Part shown: piece by piece, positions 1 to 6,176 of the stretch
How the letters are laid out: the number at the start of each line of letters is the position of its first letter
Position numbering within the stretch: the stretch's first letter is position 1
Program-made: the position numbers and the translations under genes
The notes under the pieces: generated by a model
Database searches by the model: none
Seen by the model: only the letters and a program-made list of their open reading frames with translations
What the model was told of the DNA's origin: nothing
NCBI GenBank assembly: GCA_937871145.1
Contig: CALMXN010000133.1
Span: 1 to 6,930, forward strand
Direction: 5' to 3'
From: an uncultured Clostridia bacterium
GTDB taxonomy: Bacteria > Bacillota > Clostridia > Oscillospirales > Ruminococcaceae
DNA length: 6,930 bases

Positions 1-521
1 GCCTTTACAGAAAGGAATGGGTCATAACCGATAACCTTCATGCCGAGTGAAAGTGCAGCGTTTGCAACAAGAACACCAATAGCACCAAGTCCGATTACAC
101 CAAGAGTCTTTCCAAGAATTTCTGGACCAACAAACTGTCCCTTACCCTTTTCAACCATCTTTGGAACAGCGTCGCCGTTGCCCTTAAGAGCGTTAGCCCA
201 GATCATAGCTTCAGGAACTTTTCTTGAAGAAAGAAGAAGTCCGGCAATAACAAGCTCTTTAACAGCGTTTGCATTAGCGCCAGGAGTATTGAATACACAG
301 ATACCCTGCTCTACACAATTGTCAACAGGAATGTTGTTAACACCAGCACCAGCTCTTGCGATAGCAAGAAGATTATCACCGAATGTCATATCGTGCATTG
401 CTGCAGAACGTACCATAATAGCTGTTGGATTTTCAAAAGTATCTGCTACTTCGTATTTTGCTTTGTCAAAATTATCTGTTCCGATAGCAGCAATTTTATT
501 TAAAGTTTGAATCTGAAACAT
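1..521 (-). CDS. serA: D-3-phosphoglycerate dehydrogenase, N-terminal part (runs off the window)
   Basis: Oxidises 3-phosphoglycerate to 3-phosphohydroxypyruvate with NAD+, the first step of serine synthesis, in the cytoplasm. The first 173 codons are present; the 3' part lies beyond base 1. Visible are the substrate-domain motif MVRSAAMHD (residues 36-44), RAGAGVNNI (56-64), NTPGANANAV (78-87) and the Rossmann nucleotide-binding motif GVIGLGAIG (141-149), with the strand-end aspartate in GYDPF (165-169). These are typical of the 2-hydroxyacid dehydrogenase family, and the partner serC next door fixes the SerA assignment. The ATG at 521-519 is preceded by a G-rich SD (GGGGG, bases 531-535 on the plus strand read as C's). 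No promoter was seen in the 80-base gap after serC, so co-transcription with serC is likely. Whether a C-terminal ACT domain for serine feedback exists cannot be seen here. Confidence 0.93.
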   Translation of the reverse strand, partial: MFQIQTLNKIAAIGTDNFDKAKYEVADTFENPTAIMVRSAAMHDMTFGDNLLAIARAGAGVNNIPVDNCVEQGICVFNTPGANANAVKELVIAGLLLSSRKVPEAMIWANALKGNGDAVPKMVEKGKGQFVGPEILGKTLGVIGLGAIGVLVANAALSLGMKVIGYDPFLSVK

Positions 522-549
522 TGTTTTAACCCCCAAAATTATATATTTT

Positions 550-570
550 TGGGCGAACATCGTTCGCCCA
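550..570. repeat. Perfect 9-bp palindrome in the serC-serA gap
   Basis: TGGGCGAAC (550-558) and GTTCGCCCA (562-570) are exact reverse complements separated by 3 bases. It is strikingly GC-rich against the AT-rich surroundings. In the minus-strand transcript it is followed by an A-run, not a U-run, so it is not a canonical intrinsic terminator for serC. It may act as an mRNA-stabilising or processing hairpin between serC and serA. It may also be a copy of the short GGGCGAAC...GTTCGCCC palindromes that I recall as dispersed intergenic repeats in Ruminococcaceae-type genomes; that link is from memory and unverified. Confidence 0.6.
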
Positions 571-601
571 TAAAATCAAGAAATATAGTTATGCAAAATA
601 A

Positions 602-1681
602 TTAGTTGTTAGCTTCAAAAGCCTTCATGAAAGCAACGAGCTTTTCAATGCCTTCGATTGGCATAGCGTTATAGATCGAAGCTCTCATTCCGCCAACTGA
701 ACGATGTCCCTTAATGTTGATAAAGCCTTTTGCTTTAGCTTCTGCAATGAACTTCTTATCAAGGTCGTCATTACCTGTTACGAAAGGAATGTTCATAAGT
801 GAACGGTCTTTTCCGTTTACTGTTGCGCTGAACATCTTTGAGCTGTCAAGGAAGTCATACAATGCTGCAGCTTTCTTTTCGTTCAAAGTCTTCATTGCTG
901 TAAGTCCGCCCTTTGCATTGATCCAGTCAAGAACAAGCTTTAAGATGTAGATACCATATGTTGGTGGTGTGTTGTACATTGAACCATTGTCTGCGTGTGT
1001 CTGATAGTTGAACATTGTAGGAGTAATATCCTGTGCATTTCCGATTAGATCCTCACGGATGATTACTACTGTAAGACCAGCAGGGCCCATGTTCTTCTGT
1101 GCGCCAGCATAGATAAGACCGAATTTTGAAACATCAACAGGCTCTGAAAGAATGCATGATGATAAATCTGCAACAAGTGGAACATTTCCTGTATCAGGGA
1201 GATCAACAAATCTTGTTCCGTAGATTGTGTTGTTCAAACAGATGTGGAAATAATCTGCATCTGGTGTGAATGTTGACTTATCAAGCTCTGGGATATATGT
1301 AAATGTCTTGTCAGCTGAAGAAGCTACTGCTTTACATTCACCGAACTTCTGAGCTTCAGAATAAGCTTTCTTTGCCCATTGACCAGTAAGAACGAAGTCA
1401 GCCTTCTTCGATTTGTTCATAAGATTCAAAGGAATCATAGCAAATTGGGAGGATGCTCCGCCCTGAAGGAAAAGAACCTTATAGTTATCAGGTATTGACA
1501 TTACTTCACGAAGCAAGCGTTCACATTCTGTAATAATTGCTTCATATTCCTTTGAACGGTGAGACATTTCCATAACAGACTGACCGGTTGTTTTATACTC
1601 CAACATTTCGTCAGCTGCGATTTTCAATACTTCTTCCGGAAGTACTGCAGGACCAGCACTAAAATTAAATACTCTGCTCAT
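602..1681 (-). CDS. serC: Phosphoserine aminotransferase
   Basis: PLP-dependent class V aminotransferase that converts 3-phosphohydroxypyruvate and glutamate to O-phosphoserine and 2-oxoglutarate, the second step of serine synthesis; some SerC enzymes also act in PLP synthesis. The 359 residues match the usual family length. Landmarks are the N-terminal FNFSAGPA (6-13), HRS (41-43), the cofactor phosphate loop GGASSQF (74-80), AGAQKNMGPAG (192-202) with K196 as the Schiff-base lysine, and GHRSVGGMRASIYNA (325-339) near the C terminus. The ATG at 1681-1679 has a strong GGAGGG SD (1688-1693) at 6-base spacing. A near-consensus promoter gives a leader of only about 28 nt, so there is no room for a riboswitch or T-box. 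It heads the serC-serA operon. The protein looks complete and ordinary. Confidence 0.97.
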   Translation of the reverse strand: MSRVFNFSAGPAVLPEEVLKIAADEMLEYKTTGQSVMEMSHRSKEYEAIITECERLLREVMSIPDNYKVLFLQGGASSQFAMIPLNLMNKSKKADFVLTGQWAKKAYSEAQKFGECKAVASSADKTFTYIPELDKSTFTPDADYFHICLNNTIYGTRFVDLPDTGNVPLVADLSSCILSEPVDVSKFGLIYAGAQKNMGPAGLTVVIIREDLIGNAQDITPTMFNYQTHADNGSMYNTPPTYGIYILKLVLDWINAKGGLTAMKTLNEKKAAALYDFLDSSKMFSATVNGKDRSLMNIPFVTGNDDLDKKFIAEAKAKGFINIKGHRSVGGMRASIYNAMPIEGIEKLVAFMKAFEANN

Positions 1682-1715
1682 TTATAACCCTCCACAATAA
1701 AAGTTGTATGAAATA

Positions 1716-1744
1716 ATTATAAAACCTTAACAAAATAAAGTCAA
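1716..1744 (-). promoter_or_regulatory. Vegetative promoter of serC-serA
   Basis: On the minus strand, TTGACT (-35, 1739-1744) and TATAAT (-10, 1716-1721) are separated by exactly 17 bases. The predicted transcription start is near 1709, leaving a leader of about 28 nt before the serC ATG. The match to the housekeeping sigma consensus is 11 of 12. Confidence 0.82.
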
Positions 1745-2140
1745 TAGAAAATCAAGAATAATGCCAATTATTTCACAATCTTTATTAAGAGATAAAAGCA
1801 GTAAATTTTTGTTAATAAATATTTTTGTTCATATTGACGAATTATGAATAAAAAATTCTACAAAAAAGTTATTCTACATTTCAACAAAGTTTTCAACATT
1901 TTTTAACATACAAGCGAAAAAAACAATGTTACAAACTGTATAATCAACGAAAATTGTTAAAAACCCTGTTAAAAGTGTTGAAAACAAAGGGATTTGTATA
2001 GTTGAAAGAATTAAGTTTTCAACATTTCCAAAAAATATATATTCCATTTTGTATAATAAAAAATTCATCTTGTGCATTATATGTAAAAAAATAACAGATA
2101 TTAACCTTTTATTCGACATAAAACAAAATAATATGAGAAA
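1745..2140. other. AT-rich non-coding region with an iterated TGTTGAAAA / TTTTCAACA motif
   Basis: No convincing gene lies in these about 400 bases between the divergent serC and sigma-factor promoters. The core (about 1879-2024) carries a cluster of related 9-mers. In the TTTTCAACA direction: 1879-1886 (8 of 9), 1890-1898, 1900-1908 (TTTTTAACA) and 2016-2024. In the reverse direction: 1955-1963 (TGTTAAAAA), 1967-1975 (TGTTAAAAG), 1976-1984 (TGTTGAAAA) and 2000-2008 (AGTTGAAAG). An exact 15-base direct repeat, AAGTTTTCAACATTT, occurs at 1887-1901 and 2013-2027. The motif resembles a degenerate DnaA box (TTATNCACA) or a Spo0A box (TGTCGAA), but matches neither exactly. It could also be the operator of an unknown regulator, or partly chance in AT-rich DNA. 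Confidence 0.5.
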
Positions 2141-2169
2141 TTGAAAATAAGTGTACTTTGTGCTATAAT
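2141..2169 (+). promoter_or_regulatory. Extended -10 promoter of the sigma/propeller operon
   Basis: TTGAAA (2141-2146) and TATAAT (2164-2169) are 17 bases apart, with a TGC extension directly before the -10 hexamer. This is a housekeeping-type promoter; the AAC/CGT signature expected of an ECF autoregulated promoter was not seen upstream of the gene. The predicted start is near 2176, giving a leader of about 130 nt. Confidence 0.8.
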
Positions 2170-2174
2170 TCTTA

Positions 2175-2297
2175 TGTTGCTTAGATTAGATAGAAATATT
2201 TTTTAAGGCTGCAACAAAATAGCAAAAGCTATGCACTAATATTCTGAAAGTTCTTTCAGGGAAGGAGGATATAGTGCATAAAGACTTGGTGAGGTGA
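2175..2297 (+). promoter_or_regulatory. Structured 5' leader of the sigma-factor operon (candidate cis-regulatory RNA)
   Basis: The predicted transcript begins at about the first helix. Visible pairings are TGTTGC (2175-2180) with GCAACA (2211-2216); the hairpin ATAGC-AAAA-GCTAT (2219-2232); the perfect 9-bp arms TATGCACTA (2230-2238) and TAGTGCATA (2272-2280); and inside those the hairpin CTGAAA-GTTC-TTTCAG (2244-2259). A strong SD, AAGGAGG (2262-2268), sits inside the outer loop. Bases 2230-2232 are claimed by both the second and third helices, so these compete at that edge. I do not recognise a known riboswitch class. Thermodynamic stability was not computed. Confidence 0.45.
2274..2297 (+). 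CDS. Possible 7-codon leader peptide
   Basis: GTG at 2274 lies 5 bases after the best SD of the leader (AAGGAGG, 2262-2268) and opens a frame reading MHKDLVR, ending in TGA at 2295-2297. Its stop lies just upstream of the sigma-factor ATG and overlaps the SD-like GAGGTGA used for that start. Translating it would disrupt the 9-bp outer helix, since its start lies in the right arm. The strong SD would otherwise have no partner, being about 37 bases from the ATG. It may still be fortuitous; nothing but position and SD supports it. Confidence 0.22.
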   Translation: MHKDLVR

Positions 2298-2305
2298 AAA
2301 GTAAA

Positions 2306-2824
2306 ATGTCAGATTTTCCGGAATGTGTAAAAAGAGCAAGGAACGGCGACAGCGCTGCTTTTGCAGAGCTTTATTCTTATATATATAAGGAGCTTTATTA
2401 TATTGCTCTTTGTAATTTAAAGATAAGTGATGATGCAGCAGATGCTGTAAGTGATGCTGTTCTTGATGCTTTTAAGGGCATATCGAAGCTTAGGGATATC
2501 GAAGCTTTTAAAAGCTGGATGATAAAAATACTTATGACAAAAATAAAAAGAAAACAGGGCGAATATGTAAGTTTGAGAAATAACAGAGTACTATTGCCTG
2601 AAAATACTCAGCAGCCAGATAAAGAAAACAAATATAATGAACTTGAAATAATAGAGCAGCTTGATTTTCTTAACGAAAACGAGAAGCTTTGCTTTTCTCT
2701 GAATGCCGTATGCGGATACAAAAGTGATGAAATTGCTGAAATAACAGGAATTAATTCCGCAACAGTGCGTTCCCATCTTTCAAGAGGACGAGAAAAGCTC
2801 AGAAAAAAGTTCATTTCTGATTAG
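2306..2824 (+). CDS. ECF-type RNA polymerase sigma factor (sigma-70 family)
   Basis: Probable alternative sigma factor that directs RNA polymerase to a stress or signal regulon. From the ATG at 2306 it has 172 residues, usual for ECF sigmas, with only the two essential regions. Region 2 spans about residues 15-82 (FAELYSYIYKELYYIAL, then DAADAVSDAVLDAFKGI and the FKSWMIKILM helix). Region 4 spans about 113-168, with the helix-turn-helix YKSDEIAEITGINSATV and then RSHLSRGREKLRKK. The ATG at 2306 has GAGGTGA (2291-2297) as SD at about 9 bases; an in-frame GTG at 2294 would add four residues but lacks a well-spaced SD. The stop is followed after 15 bases by the propeller membrane protein, so they form an operon. 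The ECF subgroup and target promoters cannot be told from sequence alone. Confidence 0.88.
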   Translation: MSDFPECVKRARNGDSAAFAELYSYIYKELYYIALCNLKISDDAADAVSDAVLDAFKGISKLRDIEAFKSWMIKILMTKIKRKQGEYVSLRNNRVLLPENTQQPDKENKYNELEIIEQLDFLNENEKLCFSLNAVCGYKSDEIAEITGINSATVRSHLSRGREKLRKKFISD

Positions 2825-2839
2825 AAAGGAGATGGAATA

Positions 2840-4876
2840 ATGGCAGAGAACAAAAATCTTGAAATGTTTGAGGACATTGAAATTCCTGAAAGGTTAAAAC
2901 CTGATAATATAGCAAAAATGCTTGAAGACAGCAAGAATATAAAGCAAGATAAGATTAAGCAACAAGAGAGCCCAAAGAAAATTACTCCGAGTGTAAAACC
3001 AAAATCAAAGAAAATGAAGATTTTTGCGACAATAGCAGCCGGTGCAGTTCTCATAGTCGGAATAGCAACAGCCTTTAAGCTTAACCAGAATGAGTTCCCT
3101 TTAGTAAAAGGTAAGAAATTTGCTTTTAAAACCGAGCTTAAAAGTCAGCAGAATTATTCAGACATATACAATACAATAAAGCAGATTAATGCTAATGCAA
3201 ATAAAACCACATTCAGTTTTGAGGATTTTTTAAGTGGATTAATTGGTGGCAGGAAAGAGGATAATCTTTTAGGTTCATCTAAATCAGGTGGAAAGAATGA
3301 CAATTCGGCAGAACGAACCAACGACTATTCAACCACACACCAACAGGTTGCAGGAATTGAAGAAGCTGATATTATCAAGACAGACGGCGATATGATATAT
3401 TATGTTTCATCAGGTGGCTTTTATATTGTGAAGTCGGATAAAGGAAAGCTCTCGCTGGTTTCAAAAACTGAAAAAGAATATGTTAATCCTTGCGAAATTT
3501 ATATTAAAGACAACAAGATTATACTTATCTCACAGAAACGTATTGGTACTACCAGAATTGTTAACGGTAAAAAAATAATAGCTGATGAAAGTTATGATGA
3601 TAAGAATTATAATGTTTTTGTTGAAGTAATTGATGTTGCAGACAAAGCAAACCCGAAGGTGATTTCAACCTATAAGCAGAATGGTGAATATGTTTCATCA
3701 AGATTAATTGATAATAATCTTTATATATCCTCAACATATGAAAATATGGATGATGAACCTGCAAAGGATGACAGTGAAATTGAAAAGTATATTCCGTCAT
3801 ACAGTATTAACGAAAAAAAGGAATATATAAAGCCTGAAGATATCTGTATCCCTCAGAATTGCACAAGCACAGAGTATTCAATCTTAGCAGGGCTTGATAT
3901 AAGTTCACAGGATATGCTGGTTTCCATGAAAGCAGTTCTTGGTTATCAGGGAACAGTTTACTGTTCAAAGGATAATTTTTATATAGCGGGTGTTCGCTGG
4001 AATGACGGAGAAACAAAAACATCCATTGCAAGATTCTCTATTGATAAGGGTAAGGTTGAACATAATGGCTATGGCGAAGTAAACGGTGGAGTAAACGATC
4101 AGTTCTCAATGGATGAGTATGATGGTTATTTCAGAATTGCTACAACAAGCACTAAAAGGAGCGAAACCGCAAACAATGTGTATGTACTTGATAAGGATAT
4201 GAAAACAGTCGGAAAGCTTGAAGGTCTTGCAAAAAATGAATCTATCCAGTCAGCAAGATTTGAGAATGAAATGCTTTATCTTGTAACCTTCGAGCAAAGG
4301 GATCCTTTGTTCAAGATTGATTTATCAAATCCGGAAAAGCCAAAGGTTATTGATTCCTTAAAAATAAACGGATATTCCTCATATCTTGTAAATTACGGTG
4401 ACGGAAAGCTCCTCGGATTTGGTGTTGATGCTGACGACAACGGAAATCAGACAGGCTTAAAGCTTTCAATGTTTGCAAAGGATGATAAGGGTAATGTTAA
4501 GGAGATTGTTTCAAAACCACTCGGATCAGATTTGCAGGGTGCTTATTCACAAGCAATAAACGACCATAAGGCTCTTTTAATTGATGAAAAGAAGAATATT
4601 ATTGGCATCCCTGTAAACTTCTATGACGGAGTTGATTACTGTTACAGATATTATCTCTTTAAATATACAGATGCAGATGGTTTCGTTGAAATCGGACACG
4701 TTGAGGCACATCAGTCAAGCGAACAATTCCCTTTTATCAGAGGAATGTATATAGGTGATAAGGTTTATGTGTTCTCAGATGCCTCAATAATCTGTGCCGG
4801 AATCAATGATGCAAAGATTATATCATCGCTTCAGTTGCTAACGTTGGAAGATGTAACGACACATAATATGAACTGA
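2840..4876 (+). CDS. Membrane-anchored beta-propeller protein, probable anti-sigma factor/sensor
   Basis: The 678-residue protein has three parts. A charged cytoplasmic tail (1-59) contains EDIEIPERLKPDNIAKML (11-28). One membrane helix (about 61-78, IFATIAAGAVLIVGIATAF) has a Lys-rich inner flank. After a polar linker (about 85-165) comes a large extracytoplasmic domain. The domain shows hallmarks of the 'secreted C-terminal beta-propeller' family (Pfam Beta_propel, remembered as PF09826): QQVAGIEEADIIKTDGDMIYY (168-188), FRIATTS (431-437), ARFENEMLYLVTFEQRDPLF (472-491), IDLSNPEKPKVID (493-505) and DDNGNQTGLKLSMF (532-545). No lipobox or cleavable signal peptide is evident, so it should stay anchored. 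The SD AAAGGAG (2825-2831) is 8 bases from the ATG. The link to the ECF sigma 15 bases upstream suggests that the tail binds and restrains the sigma, as in RsiV-like anti-sigmas. That role is inferred; the family itself has no firm function known to me. Confidence 0.85.
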   Translation: MAENKNLEMFEDIEIPERLKPDNIAKMLEDSKNIKQDKIKQQESPKKITPSVKPKSKKMKIFATIAAGAVLIVGIATAFKLNQNEFPLVKGKKFAFKTELKSQQNYSDIYNTIKQINANANKTTFSFEDFLSGLIGGRKEDNLLGSSKSGGKNDNSAERTNDYSTTHQQVAGIEEADIIKTDGDMIYYVSSGGFYIVKSDKGKLSLVSKTEKEYVNPCEIYIKDNKIILISQKRIGTTRIVNGKKIIADESYDDKNYNVFVEVIDVADKANPKVISTYKQNGEYVSSRLIDNNLYISSTYENMDDEPAKDDSEIEKYIPSYSINEKKEYIKPEDICIPQNCTSTEYSILAGLDISSQDMLVSMKAVLGYQGTVYCSKDNFYIAGVRWNDGETKTSIARFSIDKGKVEHNGYGEVNGGVNDQFSMDEYDGYFRIATTSTKRSETANNVYVLDKDMKTVGKLEGLAKNESIQSARFENEMLYLVTFEQRDPLFKIDLSNPEKPKVIDSLKINGYSSYLVNYGDGKLLGFGVDADDNGNQTGLKLSMFAKDDKGNVKEIVSKPLGSDLQGAYSQAINDHKALLIDEKKNIIGIPVNFYDGVDYCYRYYLFKYTDADGFVEIGHVEAHQSSEQFPFIRGMYIGDKVYVFSDASIICAGINDAKIISSLQLLTLEDVTTHNMN

Positions 4877-4880
4877 TAAA

Positions 4881-4911
4881 AAATCCCCCTTCTTTTAAAG
4901 AAGGGGGATTT
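4881..4911. terminator. Bidirectional intrinsic terminator between convergent genes
   Basis: AAATCCCCCTTCTTT (4881-4895) and its exact reverse complement (4897-4911) form a 15-bp inverted repeat with a one-base centre (in practice a small TTTAA-type loop). The C5/G5 block gives a strong stem. On the minus strand it is followed by a run of six U's, and on the plus strand by UUU then CUAUGUAUU. It lies 4 bases after the propeller stop and 23 bases after the stop of the convergent zinc-ribbon gene, so it serves both. Confidence 0.93.
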
Positions 4912-4934
4912 CTATGTATTGTATAAATTAAGTG

Positions 4935-5966
4935 TTATTCAAACACATACCATTCGCCGTCAATCTTAAAGCATCTGATAGAACTTGTTGTGCTTGCTGA
5001 CTTGCCGTTGTTTGAAACGATAATTTTGAATGAAACTCTGTATGCTTCTTCGACATTCTCATCTCCACCATATTTCTTACAATATGATTCAGCAAGTGAG
5101 GTGCTGTATGTTGTTTCTGAAATAGTTTCACAGTTTATCTTGAAGCCCTCGCCAGAAGCTGCAACATATTTTTTATAGATGTTGTCGATGAACGTCTTTT
5201 TCTGTGCGTCAGTAGAAAGCTTCTTATCGTAGTATGCCTTAACATATTCAGGATAAGCATCAATAAATTCATCATAGTTATCAGCCTGAACACCATACAT
5301 CATCTGTGCGATAGGAAGCTGATAGCCTCTCTTGAATTTTGATGTTGTGAATATACCATATTCATCAATATCATTTACATTTGTTGAAGGCTTAACAACT
5401 TCTGAAGATTCTTCACTGCTGTCCTCTTTACTACTGTCTTCATCACTGCTGTCTTCATCGCTGCTGTCTTCCTTACTTGAAGTAACAGCACTGCTCTTCT
5501 TGCTTGATGAATCGTCTTTATCTTCATCATTATCTCTGGTCATTAACAAGATACCAGCGATAGCACCGCCGATTACGAGTACTGCAATAAGAATAATTGC
5601 AACAATCATACCTGTTGAAGATTTCTTAGGAGCAGGCATTTGATTCTGCTGGAATGGCTGTGGTTGCTGATAAGTAGGTTGCTGTGGTTGCTGGAATGGC
5701 TGTGGTTGCTGATAAGCAGGCTGTTGTGGCTGTTGTGGAACTTCTGGCTTTGTTGCAAAATTGAAACCACATGCCATGCAGAATTTTGTTCCAGGCGCAT
5801 TTGTTGTACCGCATTTTGGGCAGACATTTGCTTGTGGCTGTGCAGTAGGCATAGTAGCTGTCTCTACCGGCTGTGCAGGGACTGTTGGTACGCTCTGACC
5901 ACAAACAGAACAGAATTTCTGATTGTCATCTAAAGTGTTACCACAAGAAGGACACATTTTACTCAT
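4935..5966 (-). CDS. Double zinc-ribbon, single-pass membrane protein with extracytoplasmic domain
   Basis: The 343-residue protein has five parts. Zinc ribbon 1 uses C5, C8, C19, C22 (MCPSCG...KFCSVCG). Zinc ribbon 2 uses C49, C52, C63, C66 (VCPKCG...KFCMACG). A Pro/Gln/Tyr-rich linker (about 74-112) holds two 14-residue repeats. One membrane helix spans about 119-142. A Ser/Asp/Glu-rich stalk (143-193) leads to a C-terminal domain (about 200-343) ending in CFKIDGEWYVFE, which resembles an NTF2-like fold. The ribbons should be cytoplasmic and the C-terminal domain outside, the plan of the YvbJ/TcaA-like zinc-ribbon membrane proteins of Firmicutes. An ATG 21 bases upstream is in frame, but the one at 5966 has AGGAG (5975-5979) at 8 bases and MSK begins both this protein and its neighbour. 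Role unknown; envelope sensing or scaffolding is a guess. Confidence 0.85.
   Translation of the reverse strand: MSKMCPSCGNTLDDNQKFCSVCGQSVPTVPAQPVETATMPTAQPQANVCPKCGTTNAPGTKFCMACGFNFATKPEVPQQPQQPAYQQPQPFQQPQQPTYQQPQPFQQNQMPAPKKSSTGMIVAIILIAVLVIGGAIAGILLMTRDNDEDKDDSSSKKSSAVTSSKEDSSDEDSSDEDSSKEDSSEESSEVVKPSTNVNDIDEYGIFTTSKFKRGYQLPIAQMMYGVQADNYDEFIDAYPEYVKAYYDKKLSTDAQKKTFIDNIYKKYVAASGEGFKINCETISETTYSTSLAESYCKKYGGDENVEEAYRVSFKIIVSNNGKSASTTSSIRCFKIDGEWYVFE
5415..5474 (-). repeat. Four 15-bp repeats coding an acidic-serine stalk
   Basis: Inside the zinc-ribbon gene, four consecutive 15-base units code KEDSS, DEDSS, DEDSS, KEDSS (residues 165-184), with related EESSE after them. The region forms a hydrophilic, negatively charged spacer between the membrane helix and the outer domain. 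The near-identical DNA units suggest growth by slippage. Confidence 0.75.
5646..5729 (-). repeat. Two 42-bp tandem repeats coding a Pro/Gln linker
   Basis: Units 5646-5687 and 5688-5729 are almost identical and code PQQPAYQQPQPFQQ and PQQPTYQQPQPFQQ (residues 80-107). They lie between the second zinc ribbon and the membrane helix, on the cytoplasmic side by the expected topology. Such linkers often vary in copy number among strains. Confidence 0.85.
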
Positions 5967-6135
5967 GATTCTCTCTCCTATTTCCATTTTGTTTATATGA
6001 ATGTTTTTAATAGCGCTTGGATGTTAACCTTTTTTCTGTTTTTGAAGTTGCCATTGTCTAACTGTGTTAGATTTATTATGTATTAACTGAAATAATTATT
6101 AAATGATAACAGATAATTAACGGTATGAGGTTTCT

Positions 6136-6169
6136 AAAAAATAACCTGCCTTAAATGACAGGTTATTTT
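6136..6169 (-). terminator. Intrinsic terminator after the single zinc-ribbon gene
   Basis: AAAATAACCTG (6138-6148) and CAGGTTATTTT (6159-6169) form an 11-bp stem with a 10-base loop, directly after the stop at 6177. On the minus strand the stem ends in a run of five U's (6140 down to 6136). It separates this gene from the next minus-strand gene, though read-through is possible. The remaining gap down to 5980 contains no promoter that I could match with confidence. Confidence 0.82.
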
Positions 6170-6176
6170 ATGTATG

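Noticed and set aside
40..510. Open frame of 156 codons on the plus strand
   Set aside because: It is antisense to serA, whose motifs are clear. Its Pro/Ser/Ala-rich product has no recognisable domain, and no SD was evident.
1682..1715. Riboswitch or T-box controlling serC
   Set aside because: The predicted transcription start leaves only about 28 nt of leader, too short for any known class.
1939..2057. Extra TATAAT hexamers at 1939-1944 and 2052-2057 as plus-strand promoters
   Set aside because: No acceptable -35 hexamer lies 16-18 bases upstream of either, and such hexamers are expected by chance in this AT-rich stretch.
1874..2119. Open frame of 81 codons on the minus strand between serC and the sigma gene, rich in Phe, Ile and Leu
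   Set aside because: It has no SD before its ATG. Its hydrophobic composition is what a T-rich strand gives by chance, and it overlaps the iterated 9-mer cluster.
2294..2305. Upstream GTG start for the sigma factor, adding MKSK
   Set aside because: The nearest good SD is about 25 bases away, while GAGGTGA is well placed for the ATG at 2306. The GTG itself is part of that SD-like sequence.
5606..5933. Several open frames on both strands over the Pro/Gln repeat region, with Trp/Leu-rich or Ser/His-rich products
   Set aside because: They are shadows of the 42-bp tandem repeats in the zinc-ribbon gene, whose CxxC pairs, SD and membrane helix are convincing.
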